Positions 28,001-34,686 of a stretch of DNA of 64,000 nucleotides are shown one piece after another; within the stretch, counting starts at the first letter, position 1, and each line of letters starts with the position of its first letter. The notes below the pieces were generated by a model, which was given only the letters and a program-made list of their open reading frames with translations, was not told where the DNA came from and did not search any database. The translations under genes and the position numbers were made by a program. This stretch comes from Marinobacterium mangrovicola (GTDB taxonomy: Bacteria; Pseudomonadota; Gammaproteobacteria; Pseudomonadales; Balneatricaceae): the NCBI RefSeq assembly GCF_004339595.1, contig NZ_SMFU01000008.1, forward strand, positions 186,001-250,000, in the 5' to 3' direction.

Positions 28001-29000
28001 CGCCGATAAAGGCGAAGGTCGCCAGGTATTCATGTCCGCCGATCAGGGGCAGCAGCAGAACGAAGATATCCGCTTCCTGGCTGGAGGGGCCAAAGTAAAG
28101 AATGCCGCCGGTGGCGATAGGCAGCACGAACAGGGATAGCAGAATCAGGTAGAGCGGGAACAGCCAGCGAGCGGTGCGCAGGTTGCGGTTACGGGTGTTC
28201 TCCACGATGGTGACGTGAAACTGCCGTGGCAGACAGATAGCCGCGCCACAGGCGAGAATAATCTCCGTCAAAAAACTGTCGCCCAGTGGCGCGGTGAAAT
28301 TGGTGTTGTTCTGTAACTGGTGCTGGAGGTTGTTCAGCATGGTGTCGACACCGCCGAACAACCCGAAGGTGACGAACAGGCCTACCGAGAGGAACGCGGT
28401 GAGTTTTATGATCGATTCGAACGCCACCGCCAGTACCAGGCCTTCGTGGTGCTCGGTGGCGTCGATATGGCGGGTACCAAACAGAATGCCGAATACCGCC
28501 ATCGCCAGCGCCACGAACAGAGCGGTATCACTGCCCTTGCTCAGGGCCTCGGTGGCGCCAGGTGCCAGGGCGTTGTAACTGATCGCCACCGCTTTCAGCT
28601 GCAGCGCGATATAAGGGATGGTGCCGAGCACCCCGATCAGTGTGACCAGCACCGCCAGGCTCTGGCTCTTGCCGTAGCGGGAGGAGATAAAGTCGGAGAT
28701 CGAGGTGATGTTTTGTTGCTTGCTGATCAGGATGATCTTCTCGATCATCCGCCAGGCCAGCAGGAACACCAGCACCGGGCCCAGGTAGGTGGCCATGAAC
28801 TCCCAGCCAGTGGAAGCTGCGCGCCCCACCGCGCCGTAAAAGGTCCAGGATGAGCAGTAAACCGCCAGCGACAGGGAGTAGACCACCGGGTTACTCGCCC
28901 ACTTTTTGCCCGCGTCGCTTTTATCCCCGTAGTACGCCAGCCCGAAGAGCAGGCAAAGGTAGGCGAGGGAGATCAGTATGATGGTCCAGCCCGATAACAT
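25071..29000 (-). CDS. crbS: CrbS (MxtR-like) SLC5-transporter/PAS/hybrid histidine kinase
   Basis: The 1309-residue protein fuses a sodium:solute-symporter-like membrane module (about residues 1-540, some 12-13 segments, starting MLSGWTIILISLAYLCLLFG) to a sensor kinase. A linker is followed by PAS domains at about 650-900 (ENISLGISVVDQNMRVVAWN, then NVPVLIAYLDPDRNFLFVN). The HisKA domain has H953 in ASASHDLLQPLNAARL, then a HATPase (DTGVGIPES, GLGLGLAIT) and a C-terminal receiver with D1238 in IMLVDYHLGE. This architecture is CrbS/MxtR, which works with CrbR to induce acs. An in-frame upstream start at 29081 exists, but family alignment favours the ATG at 29000. The symporter part probably senses or moves the substrate. 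It is divergent from the symporter operon. Confidence 0.92.
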   Translation of the reverse strand: MLSGWTIILISLAYLCLLFGLAYYGDKSDAGKKWASNPVVYSLSLAVYCSSWTFYGAVGRAASTGWEFMATYLGPVLVFLLAWRMIEKIILISKQQNITSISDFISSRYGKSQSLAVLVTLIGVLGTIPYIALQLKAVAISYNALAPGATEALSKGSDTALFVALAMAVFGILFGTRHIDATEHHEGLVLAVAFESIIKLTAFLSVGLFVTFGLFGGVDTMLNNLQHQLQNNTNFTAPLGDSFLTEIILACGAAICLPRQFHVTIVENTRNRNLRTARWLFPLYLILLSLFVLPIATGGILYFGPSSQEADIFVLLLPLIGGHEYLATFAFIGGLSAATSMVIVASITLATMVCNDIVMPVLLRIPRLKLAETSDLGSLLLRVRRITIVTLLLLGYFYYRILGDQGSLASFGLLAFVAAIQFLPAIVGGIYWKRGNRRGALTGLTAGFLLWVYTLVVPAMQSAHLIPTQLLPGWDTPDWAAPTSLFGLSYFDPLTHGVIWSLSINLLLYIGVSMLTSQRLVDRIQASAFTNVHTKHFAEPGRMTSQVSVGDLQMLTERFLGISRTQHAFTTYALHRGEDPALPGSKATPELIQHTERLLAGAIGASSARIVMDSTLRGKDMEIGDVVAIVDEASQALRFSRSLLQSTIENISLGISVVDQNMRVVAWNQRYIDMFNYPEGLVCVGRPIEEIFRYNAVRGEYGLSNGTLDDQVAERLAVISSGEPHAFERYRPDGTVLEVRGNPMPNGGYVNTYMDITEHKRTEEALRESEQNIRVYTDNVPVLIAYLDPDRNFLFVNKAYADTFGIDRHTIAGTPSRNILPPDEHEHRHHYIRKVLNGERQRFETRMPTRDGSERYAEVTYIPHIGEYGDLLGYFTLYQDITERRKAEIALQETNENLEQRVRERTHALSVVNKELRKENTIRALMEDELRQAKSDAEAANLGKTRFLASASHDLLQPLNAARLFTSALAQQSHEPETTQLVGNLDNALHAAEELITAILDISKLDAGALEPNFSHFALDSMFQHLSTEFNAVAKEKGLSFHHVNCKQVVYSDQALLRRILQNFLSNAIRYTAKGKVLLGARHQDNSLRLEVWDTGVGIPESKLSEVFEEFRRIDNPKHSEVKGLGLGLAITERIARMLGHSVNVRSWPGQGTVFSVSVPLGDASKAQKPKPEQRGWIRSKGLNGIKVLVIDNEPKIIEGMSALLKGWSCEVLTALSGAEAVDKVKAENWEPDIMLVDYHLGETETGIMALNDLSPCWSKPIPTVVITADRTDEVREEILAWGAQLLTKPVKPAALRALINKMIATARA

Positions 29001-29110
29001 GTCGACAATGTCCAGTTTGTTCAACGTGAATACGGTACACAGTGTAACTCGGTAAAGGCTGGCTGGGGACTGTCGTGGCACAAGCCTGAGCGTAAAGCCC
29101 TACTTATCGT

Positions 29111-29124
29111 AAGACCTTGGTCTA
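29111..29124. promoter_or_regulatory. AGACC/GGTCT inverted repeat in the crbS-symporter divergent region
   Basis: AAGACCTTGGTCTA contains a perfect AGACC-TT-GGTCT palindrome. It resembles TAGACCAATGTCTA upstream of acs (10 of 14 positions equal). It lies between the divergent crbS and DUF4212-symporter genes, so one bound regulator could serve both. CrbR is the natural candidate; this is inference. Confidence 0.45.
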
Positions 29125-29169
29125 GGTTGTTTTTTAACCAGGGCGGCCACTAATCTGTGATGGATGCTA

Positions 29170-29232
29170 CTGGCGCGGTCGTTGTGGCGCCAGGGATTGG
29201 ATTGTCGACACTATGAATCCGACTAAAGTCGG
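29170..29232. repeat. Two hairpins in the leader of the symporter operon
   Basis: CTGGCGC (29170-29176) pairs with GCGCCAG (29187-29193), and CCGACT (29219-29224) pairs with AGTCGG (29227-29232), followed by GGGATTTT. Both lie in the 315 bases between crbS and the DUF4212 gene. The second could act as a weak attenuator. Function is not shown. Confidence 0.4.
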
Positions 29233-29315
29233 GGATTTTATCTTGCGACTCCTTTGTTAGATTCAGCCTGTCTGCTTCCACCAACTGAAATAAAAACAAT
29301 AGATAGGATGGTGCC

Positions 29316-29576
29316 ATGTCTAGCAACAACAGCAGTGCGCAGGCGTACTGGAAAGAAAACCTGCGAATCATCATGACCTACCTGGCGATATGGTTCGTCG
29401 TGTCCTACGGATGCGGCATCCTCTTCGTCGACGCTCTCGATCAGATCCAGTTCTTTGGCTTCCCGCTGGGATTCTGGTTCGCTCAACAAGGTTCTATTTA
29501 CGTCTTCCTCGGGCTCATCTGGGCATACGTGTTCAGCATGAACAAGCTCGACGAGAAGTATGACGTTCACGAATAA
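29316..29576 (+). CDS. DUF4212 small subunit of sodium/organic acid symporter
   Basis: This 86-residue protein has two membrane segments (about 22-42 around IMTYLAIWFVVSYGCGILFV, and 52-75 around GFWFAQQGSIYVFLGLIWAY) and a charged tail (NKLDEKYDVHE). It is the DUF4212 protein always found just before VC_2705-type SLC5 symporters and thought to be their accessory subunit. It is 24 bases from the symporter gene and has an ATAGGATGG ribosome site. It is the functional counterpart of, but unrelated in sequence to, the DUF485 protein YjcH next to E. coli actP. Confidence 0.9.
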   Translation: MSSNNSSAQAYWKENLRIIMTYLAIWFVVSYGCGILFVDALDQIQFFGFPLGFWFAQQGSIYVFLGLIWAYVFSMNKLDEKYDVHE

Positions 29577-29600
29577 CAATAAGTACGAAGGACGCTGACC

Positions 29601-31379
29601 ATGAGTCTTGATCTGCTCACATACCTGTTTATCGGGGGGTCGTTTGCGCTCTATATCGGTATTGCGATATGGGCGCGTGCGGGTTCCACCAAAGAGTTCT
29701 ACGTTGCAGGTGGCGGTGTACCGCCGGTTGCCAACGGTATGGCGACTGCCGCTGACTGGATGTCAGCTGCATCGTTTATCTCCCTTGCCGGTATTGTTTC
29801 CTTTATCGGTCGTGACGGTACCGCTTACCTGATGGGCTGGACCGGTGGTTACGTGTTGCTGGCGATGCTGCTGGCTCCCTACCTGCGTAAGTTTGGTAAG
29901 TTCACCGTGCCTGACTTTATCGGTGACCGTTACTACTCCAATACGGCACGTACCATCGCCGTTATCTGTACCATCGTTATCTCCTTCACCTATGTGGCGG
30001 GGCAGATGCGTGGTGTAGGTATCGTATTCTCCCGTTACCTCCATGTTGAGATCGAAATGGGCGTGGTGATCGGGATGGCGATCGTCTTCTTCTACGCCGT
30101 ACTTGGCGGTATGAAAGGTATCACCTACACCCAGGTGGCGCAGTACTGCGTACTGATCCTGGCGTTCATGGTTCCGGCGATCTTCCTGTCCATGCAGGTA
30201 ACCGGTCACTTCCTGCCGCAGACCGGTCTGGGCGCCACTCTGGAAAGCGGTAAGTCGGTACTGACTACCCTGAACGAACTCTCCGTCGAGCTGGGCTTTG
30301 CCGAGTACACCGCCGGTAAGAAAACCACTATCGATATCTTCTTCCTGACCGCTGCGCTGATGTGCGGTACTGCGGGCCTGCCGCACGTAATCGTACGTTT
30401 CTTCACCGTGCCGCGTGTGAAGGATGCGCGTATCTCCGCTGGTTGGGCGCTGCTGTTCATCGCTATTCTGTACACCACCGTTCCGGCGGTTGCAGGTTTC
30501 GGTCGCGTAAACCTGATCCAGACCATCAATGGCCCGGATAACGCAGGTACCGAGTACGCTGAAATGCCGTCCTGGTTCAAGAACTGGGAAAATTCAGGCC
30601 TGATCGCCTGGGCTGACAAGAACGGCGACGGCAAGGTCAAGTATGAAGCTGGCGCTGCGTTTGACGGTAAGCCTGCCTTCGGTGAAGGCCGTGTGAACGG
30701 TGACGAAAGCATGCAGCGTATCACTACCAATGCGTCCGACAGCGTGAACGAAGTCTACGTTGACCGCGACATCATGGTACTGGCCAACCCGGAAATCGCT
30801 CAGCTGCCGGATTGGGTAATCGCCCTGGTTGCAGCCGGTGCGGTTGCGGCGGCACTCTCCACCGCGGCGGGTCTGCTGCTGGTAATCTCGACCTCGATCT
30901 CGCATGACTTGATGAAGAAGACCATCAATCCGAATATCACCGACAAGCAGGAGCTGATGTACGCACGACTTGCGGCCATTGTGGCAATCCTGATTGCCGG
31001 CTACTTCGGTATCAACCCGCCGGGCTTCGTGGCTCAGGTGGTGGCACTGGCCTTCGGTCTGGCAGCCTCCTCGGTGTTCCCTGCAATCATCCTGGGTATC
31101 TTCAGTACCCGTATGAACACCCAGGGCGCGGTTGCCGGTATGCTGGTTGGTCTGGTCTCCACCATGGCTTACATCATCTACTTCAAGTTCATGGGCGGTT
31201 CTTCAGACCAGTGGTTCCTGGGTATCTCTCCGGAGGGCTTCGGTACCGTCGGTATGATCCTGAACCTGATCGTGGCAACTGTCATCTCCCGGGTGACTCC
31301 GCCGCCGCCGGAAGAGATCCAGCATATCGTCGAGGATATCCGTATCCCGCGTGGCGCTGGCGCCGCACAGAGCCACTGA
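29601..31379 (+). CDS. VC_2705-type SLC5 sodium:solute symporter, probable acetate transporter
   Basis: The 592-residue, roughly 13-segment membrane protein begins LLTYLFIGGSFALYIGIAIW. The SLC5 signatures STKEFYVAGGGVPPVANGMA, TAADWMSAASFISLAGIV and GLPHVIVRFFTVP follow. Between about 313 and 400 it has a periplasmic-type insertion with an EF-hand-like DKNGDGKVKYE loop, as I recall for this subfamily. The context of acs, crbR and crbS argues for acetate or a related short-chain acid as substrate, with Na+ as coupling ion. It resembles ActP but is a different subfamily, so no symbol is given. A strong terminator follows. Confidence 0.9.
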   Translation: MSLDLLTYLFIGGSFALYIGIAIWARAGSTKEFYVAGGGVPPVANGMATAADWMSAASFISLAGIVSFIGRDGTAYLMGWTGGYVLLAMLLAPYLRKFGKFTVPDFIGDRYYSNTARTIAVICTIVISFTYVAGQMRGVGIVFSRYLHVEIEMGVVIGMAIVFFYAVLGGMKGITYTQVAQYCVLILAFMVPAIFLSMQVTGHFLPQTGLGATLESGKSVLTTLNELSVELGFAEYTAGKKTTIDIFFLTAALMCGTAGLPHVIVRFFTVPRVKDARISAGWALLFIAILYTTVPAVAGFGRVNLIQTINGPDNAGTEYAEMPSWFKNWENSGLIAWADKNGDGKVKYEAGAAFDGKPAFGEGRVNGDESMQRITTNASDSVNEVYVDRDIMVLANPEIAQLPDWVIALVAAGAVAAALSTAAGLLLVISTSISHDLMKKTINPNITDKQELMYARLAAIVAILIAGYFGINPPGFVAQVVALAFGLAASSVFPAIILGIFSTRMNTQGAVAGMLVGLVSTMAYIIYFKFMGGSSDQWFLGISPEGFGTVGMILNLIVATVISRVTPPPPEEIQHIVEDIRIPRGAGAAQSH

Positions 31380-31404
31380 TCGCTGATCAGTAGATAGAAA
31401 AGAG

Positions 31405-31442
31405 AAAAAGGGCGCGCCGGCGAGAGTTGGCGTGCCCTTTTT
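31405..31442 (+). terminator. Terminator after the symporter gene
   Basis: AAAAAGGGCGCGCC (31405-31418) pairs with GGCGTGCCCTTTTT (31429-31442), with one non-Watson-Crick position and a 10-base loop. It closes the DUF4212-symporter operon. Confidence 0.85.
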
Positions 31443-31587
31443 ACTAACGACAGTTTTTTCCAGGCGTTACGCATGTCACGTTGAGAGGCGTGACGGTTGG
31501 AAAGGTCTGACGGATCTTCCAGAAACAAGATAAAAACAACAAGAGCCGGGTTGTACCGGACGGGTTTGATGCAGAGGTGTGAGGCCG

Positions 31588-33405
31588 ATGTCCGATTCAT
31601 TCAAGATGGATAACATTCCGTTCAGTCTATTGACGCCGGAAGAGCAGGCGACGGTAGAGGCAAGCCTGGACCTGGAGTATTACCAGCAGGGTGAGAAGAT
31701 CATCACCGCTGGTGAAGCGCCGGAAGGGGTCTATATCATCCTCAAGGGGCGGGTTCGCGAAAGTGAAGGCGCCGATGAGGATCAGCATATCTATGTGCAC
31801 TACCAGAACGAGGATTACTTCGGTGGCTGGTCATCGCTGCGAGGCGAGGCGATTCACGACTTCACCGCTGAAGAGGAGACTATCTGCCATATCCTGCCAA
31901 CCAAGGTTCTGATCGACCTGATCCAGAGCAACGCCCTGTTTGCCGACTATTTTCAGCAGAACTTCAGTGCCAAGAGTGAGATTGTCGCTCAGCACAGCCG
32001 CAATCAGGATATGGCGGAGTTCATGCTTTCCAAGATCGGTAACGCCACCGTGCGTGAGCCGCTGGTGGTGGAAGAGGGCACCAGCATCCGTGAGGCGACC
32101 CGTCTGATGCGTGAGCACAAGGCGGACTGTGTGCTGGCGCGCAAGGGTGGTCGTTACGGTATGGTGACGGGTACAGACCTGCTCGACGCAGTGGTGCTGA
32201 AAGAACGGTCTTTGGATGATGATGTGTCCGAGATCGCCTCCTACCGTTTGGTGACTGCCGATCCCGAGGACTACCTGTTCAATGCGCTGATCACCATGAC
32301 GCAGCAGCAGATCGAGCGCGTGGTGGTGATGTCCGGTCAGGAGATGATCGGTATCGTCGAATTGACCGATGTGCTCAGCTATTTCTCCAGCCACTCCCAT
32401 GTGATCGGTTTACGTATCGAACGTGCCAACTCCCTCGATGAGCTGCGCGAAGCCGCGCGAGGGCTCAACGACCTGATTAAGGCTCTGATCTCCACCGGCG
32501 TTAAGATCCGCTTCACCATGGATCTGCTGGCGGCCATGAACGGACGAATTATCGCCAAGCTGTTTGATCTGACGATTCCCAGCGATATGCAGCCCCATGT
32601 CTGCCTTATCGTGATGGGCTCGGAAGGGCGCGGTGAGCAGATCATGAAAACCGACCAGGATAACGCGCTGATCTTCCGTGACGGCCTCTCGTGGAAGGAT
32701 ATGCAGGCGACGATGAACCGCTTCAGCGAAACGCTGATCTCCTTCGGCTTTCCACCCTGTCCGGGCAATATCATGGTATCCAACCCCCAGTGGGTGAACT
32801 CCGTGGGTGACTGGACCCAGAAACTGAATGACTGGGCCGAGAGCTGCGAGGGTGATGCTCAGATGAATCTGGCGATCGCCGTGGATGCCAAGCCTGTCGC
32901 CGGGAATCAGGCGCTGTACAAGGTGGCGCGAAACTGGTTTCTGCGCCATCTGCGTAACAACGATGTGTTCTTCTCGCATTTTGCCAAGGCTGCGATCGAG
33001 TTTGATACGCCGTTAACCTTCTTCGGCAATATCCGCGAGCGTGGCGAGCTGGATATCAAGAAGGGCGGTATCTTTCCCATCGTGCATGGTATTCGCACCA
33101 TGGCGCTGGAACACAGGATTCTGGCGACTAACACCTATGAGCGTATTCAGGCGCTGGCTGATGCGGGGCAGATCCGCGATGACAACGGCAAGGATATTTC
33201 CGAGGCGCTGTCGCTGTTTGTACAGCTGCGTCTGCGCCAGCAGATTCGCCGTGTTGAAGAGAGCGAGGATGGCTTTGACCCGACTCCGAACCTGATTGAG
33301 CTGGATAAGCTCAACAAGATGGAGCGTGATCTGCTGCGTGATGCGTTGCAGATCGTCAAAGGCTTCAAGAAGCACCTGTCACTCCGCTACCATCTGGGAG
33401 GCTGA
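31588..33405 (+). CDS. Cyclic-nucleotide-binding / CBS / DUF294 putative nucleotidyltransferase
   Basis: The 605-residue soluble protein has three parts. The first is a cNMP-binding-like domain (about 10-130: LEYYQQGEKIITAGEAPEGV, YIILKGRVRESEG). The second is a CBS pair (about 155-275: VREPLVVEEGTSIREATRLM, then VVVMSGQEMIGIVELTDVL). The third is a DUF294 nucleotidyltransferase-like domain with the GlnD-like core VMGSEGRGEQIMKTDQDNAL and a helical DUF294_C tail. It is the companion protein habitually encoded beside VC_2705-type symporters. Its biochemical function is not established; a UTase-like signalling role is a guess. The ATG at 31588 is chosen over the GTG at 31579 because AGAGG then has normal spacing. 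Six bases separate it from the exonuclease gene. Confidence 0.88.
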   Translation: MSDSFKMDNIPFSLLTPEEQATVEASLDLEYYQQGEKIITAGEAPEGVYIILKGRVRESEGADEDQHIYVHYQNEDYFGGWSSLRGEAIHDFTAEEETICHILPTKVLIDLIQSNALFADYFQQNFSAKSEIVAQHSRNQDMAEFMLSKIGNATVREPLVVEEGTSIREATRLMREHKADCVLARKGGRYGMVTGTDLLDAVVLKERSLDDDVSEIASYRLVTADPEDYLFNALITMTQQQIERVVVMSGQEMIGIVELTDVLSYFSSHSHVIGLRIERANSLDELREAARGLNDLIKALISTGVKIRFTMDLLAAMNGRIIAKLFDLTIPSDMQPHVCLIVMGSEGRGEQIMKTDQDNALIFRDGLSWKDMQATMNRFSETLISFGFPPCPGNIMVSNPQWVNSVGDWTQKLNDWAESCEGDAQMNLAIAVDAKPVAGNQALYKVARNWFLRHLRNNDVFFSHFAKAAIEFDTPLTFFGNIRERGELDIKKGGIFPIVHGIRTMALEHRILATNTYERIQALADAGQIRDDNGKDISEALSLFVQLRLRQQIRRVEESEDGFDPTPNLIELDKLNKMERDLLRDALQIVKGFKKHLSLRYHLGG

Positions 33406-33411
33406 TTTTTA

Positions 33412-34041
33412 ATGATAATTCCAAGAACTATCCGCCGCCTGCAGGAGCGTCGGACCCATAAAAACGGCCCCTGGGCAGAACTGTTCGAGTCCTACAGCGG
33501 TGATGAGATCGTCTCACTGGACTGTGAGACAACCAGTCTGGATGTCTCCAAGGCGGAAATTCTCTCCATTGGAGCTGTGCGGATTAAGGGTCAGAAGGTT
33601 AAGACCAGCGACCGCCTGGATATCCGTCTCAAGCCGCCGGCGAGCCTCACCAGTGAATCGATCAAGGTTCACAAAATCCGCGCCAGTGATCTCAGTGATG
33701 GCATCGAGTTGGACGAGGCGCTGGATAAGCTGCTGGCGTTTATCGGTAACCGGCCGATTCTGGGTTACTACGTCAATTACGATATCCGCATGATCGACAA
33801 ATTCCTGCGACCCAAATATGGTTTCGGACTGCCGAACAAGGCGATCGAGCTTTCCCATGTTTATCATGACATTATCAAGTGGAAGCATGTGGGTGGTGAT
33901 GTGGACCTGCGCTTCGATACCATCGCCAGCAAGCTGGATATACCAATCATCCAGCGTCATACCGCGCTGGGCGACGCCATTACCGTGGCGCTGATGTATG
34001 TTCGCCTCAAGCATGGCCAGGCGCCTACCAACACGCATTAG
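33412..34041 (+). CDS. DEDDh-family 3'-5' exonuclease (DnaQ-like)
   Basis: The 209-residue protein has the three exonuclease motifs. ExoI is SLDCETTSLDVSKAEILSIG, ExoII is ILGYYVNYDIRMIDKFL, and ExoIII is HTALGDAITVALMY with the His typical of the DEDDh group. It resembles the proofreading epsilon subunit but is the stand-alone version found next to DUF294 proteins in acetate-symporter loci. DNA or RNA substrate is unknown. It is coupled to the preceding DUF294 gene (6-base gap), so the two probably work together. Confidence 0.88.
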   Translation: MIIPRTIRRLQERRTHKNGPWAELFESYSGDEIVSLDCETTSLDVSKAEILSIGAVRIKGQKVKTSDRLDIRLKPPASLTSESIKVHKIRASDLSDGIELDEALDKLLAFIGNRPILGYYVNYDIRMIDKFLRPKYGFGLPNKAIELSHVYHDIIKWKHVGGDVDLRFDTIASKLDIPIIQRHTALGDAITVALMYVRLKHGQAPTNTH

Positions 34042-34144
34042 GCCTTGCGCGTTAGAAGCCACAGCAGCCGGATCAACCACCGGGATATTGGTTGGCAGTT
34101 GTAGCAAGCCTAACCGGCGCGAGGTTCGTGCCTTCTGCAGAAAG

Positions 34145-34174
34145 AAACCGGGCGCTTGGTCCGGTTTTTGCTTT
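34145..34174 (+). terminator. Hairpin/T-run after the exonuclease gene, overlapping a sigma-54-like element
   Basis: AAACCGG (34145-34151) pairs with CCGGTTT (34161-34167), followed by TT and GCTTT, a usual terminator shape. The same bases also fit a sigma-54 promoter: TTGG, a 10-base gap, and TTGC (GG 34158-34159, GC 34170-34171), 131 bases before fliE. Either or both functions are possible. Confidence 0.6.
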
Positions 34175-34241
34175 ATTTCCCTTTGGTCAGGCTTTTCATA
34201 CTCAAGTGACGTTTATTTGTCGCTTTTGCGAGTCGCTGAGC

Positions 34242-34269
34242 TTGATGTAGTGGGCGTTGAGCCTATAAT
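34242..34269 (+). promoter_or_regulatory. Sigma-70-type promoter of fliE
   Basis: TTGATG (34242-34247), a 16-base spacer and a perfect TATAAT (34264-34269) lie 33 bases before the fliE ATG. Confidence 0.55.
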
Positions 34270-34283
34270 GTCAAAATAATGCC
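34270..34283 (+). promoter_or_regulatory. FleQ-site-like element in the fliE leader
   Basis: GTCAAAATAATGCC matches the FleQ consensus at 10 of 14 positions and shares GTCAAAA(A/T)AATG with two copies in the flhA leader. In P. aeruginosa FleQ binds downstream of the sigma-54 promoters of fliE and flhA, which makes this position meaningful. Confidence 0.4.
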
Positions 34284-34301
34284 GCTCGGGCAGGGGGGAG
34301 T

Positions 34302-34658
34302 ATGGTCGATCGAGCTGATATCAACGGCGTTCTGGCGCAGATGCGTGAGTTAAGAGCTCAGGCTCAGCAGGGCGTGCGTCAGATCGATATGCCGAACCCG
34401 ATTCAGCAGCCAAACCAGGTCGAAAAGACCGAGCAAAGCGAGTTTGGCGATCTGCTTAAGATGGCGATCGATCAGGTCAATAATCATCAGGCGGAAGCCT
34501 CCCGGTTAAGAACCGCCTATGAACTGGGCGATCCCAGTGTGGATCTGCCGCAGGTCATGATCCAGGCCCAGAAGGCCTCCGTCTCTTTTCAGGCGATGAC
34601 CCAGGTGCGCAACCGTCTGGTTAGCGCTTACGAAGATATAATGAATATGGCGATCTGA
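34302..34658 (+). CDS. fliE: FliE, MS ring-rod junction protein
   Basis: FliE joins the MS ring to the proximal rod and is among the first exported subunits. The 118-residue protein shows the conserved C-terminal half: EFGDLLKMAIDQVNNHQAEA, then DLPQVMIQAQKASVSFQAMT and QVRNRLVSAYEDIMNM. A strong GGGGGGAG ribosome site lies directly before the ATG. It is the first gene of the large fliEFGHIJ operon; 28 bases separate it from fliF. Confidence 0.96.
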   Translation: MVDRADINGVLAQMRELRAQAQQGVRQIDMPNPIQQPNQVEKTEQSEFGDLLKMAIDQVNNHQAEASRLRTAYELGDPSVDLPQVMIQAQKASVSFQAMTQVRNRLVSAYEDIMNMAI

Positions 34659-34686
34659 TCGTCGAACTCCGGTTTCTTGAGGCTGC

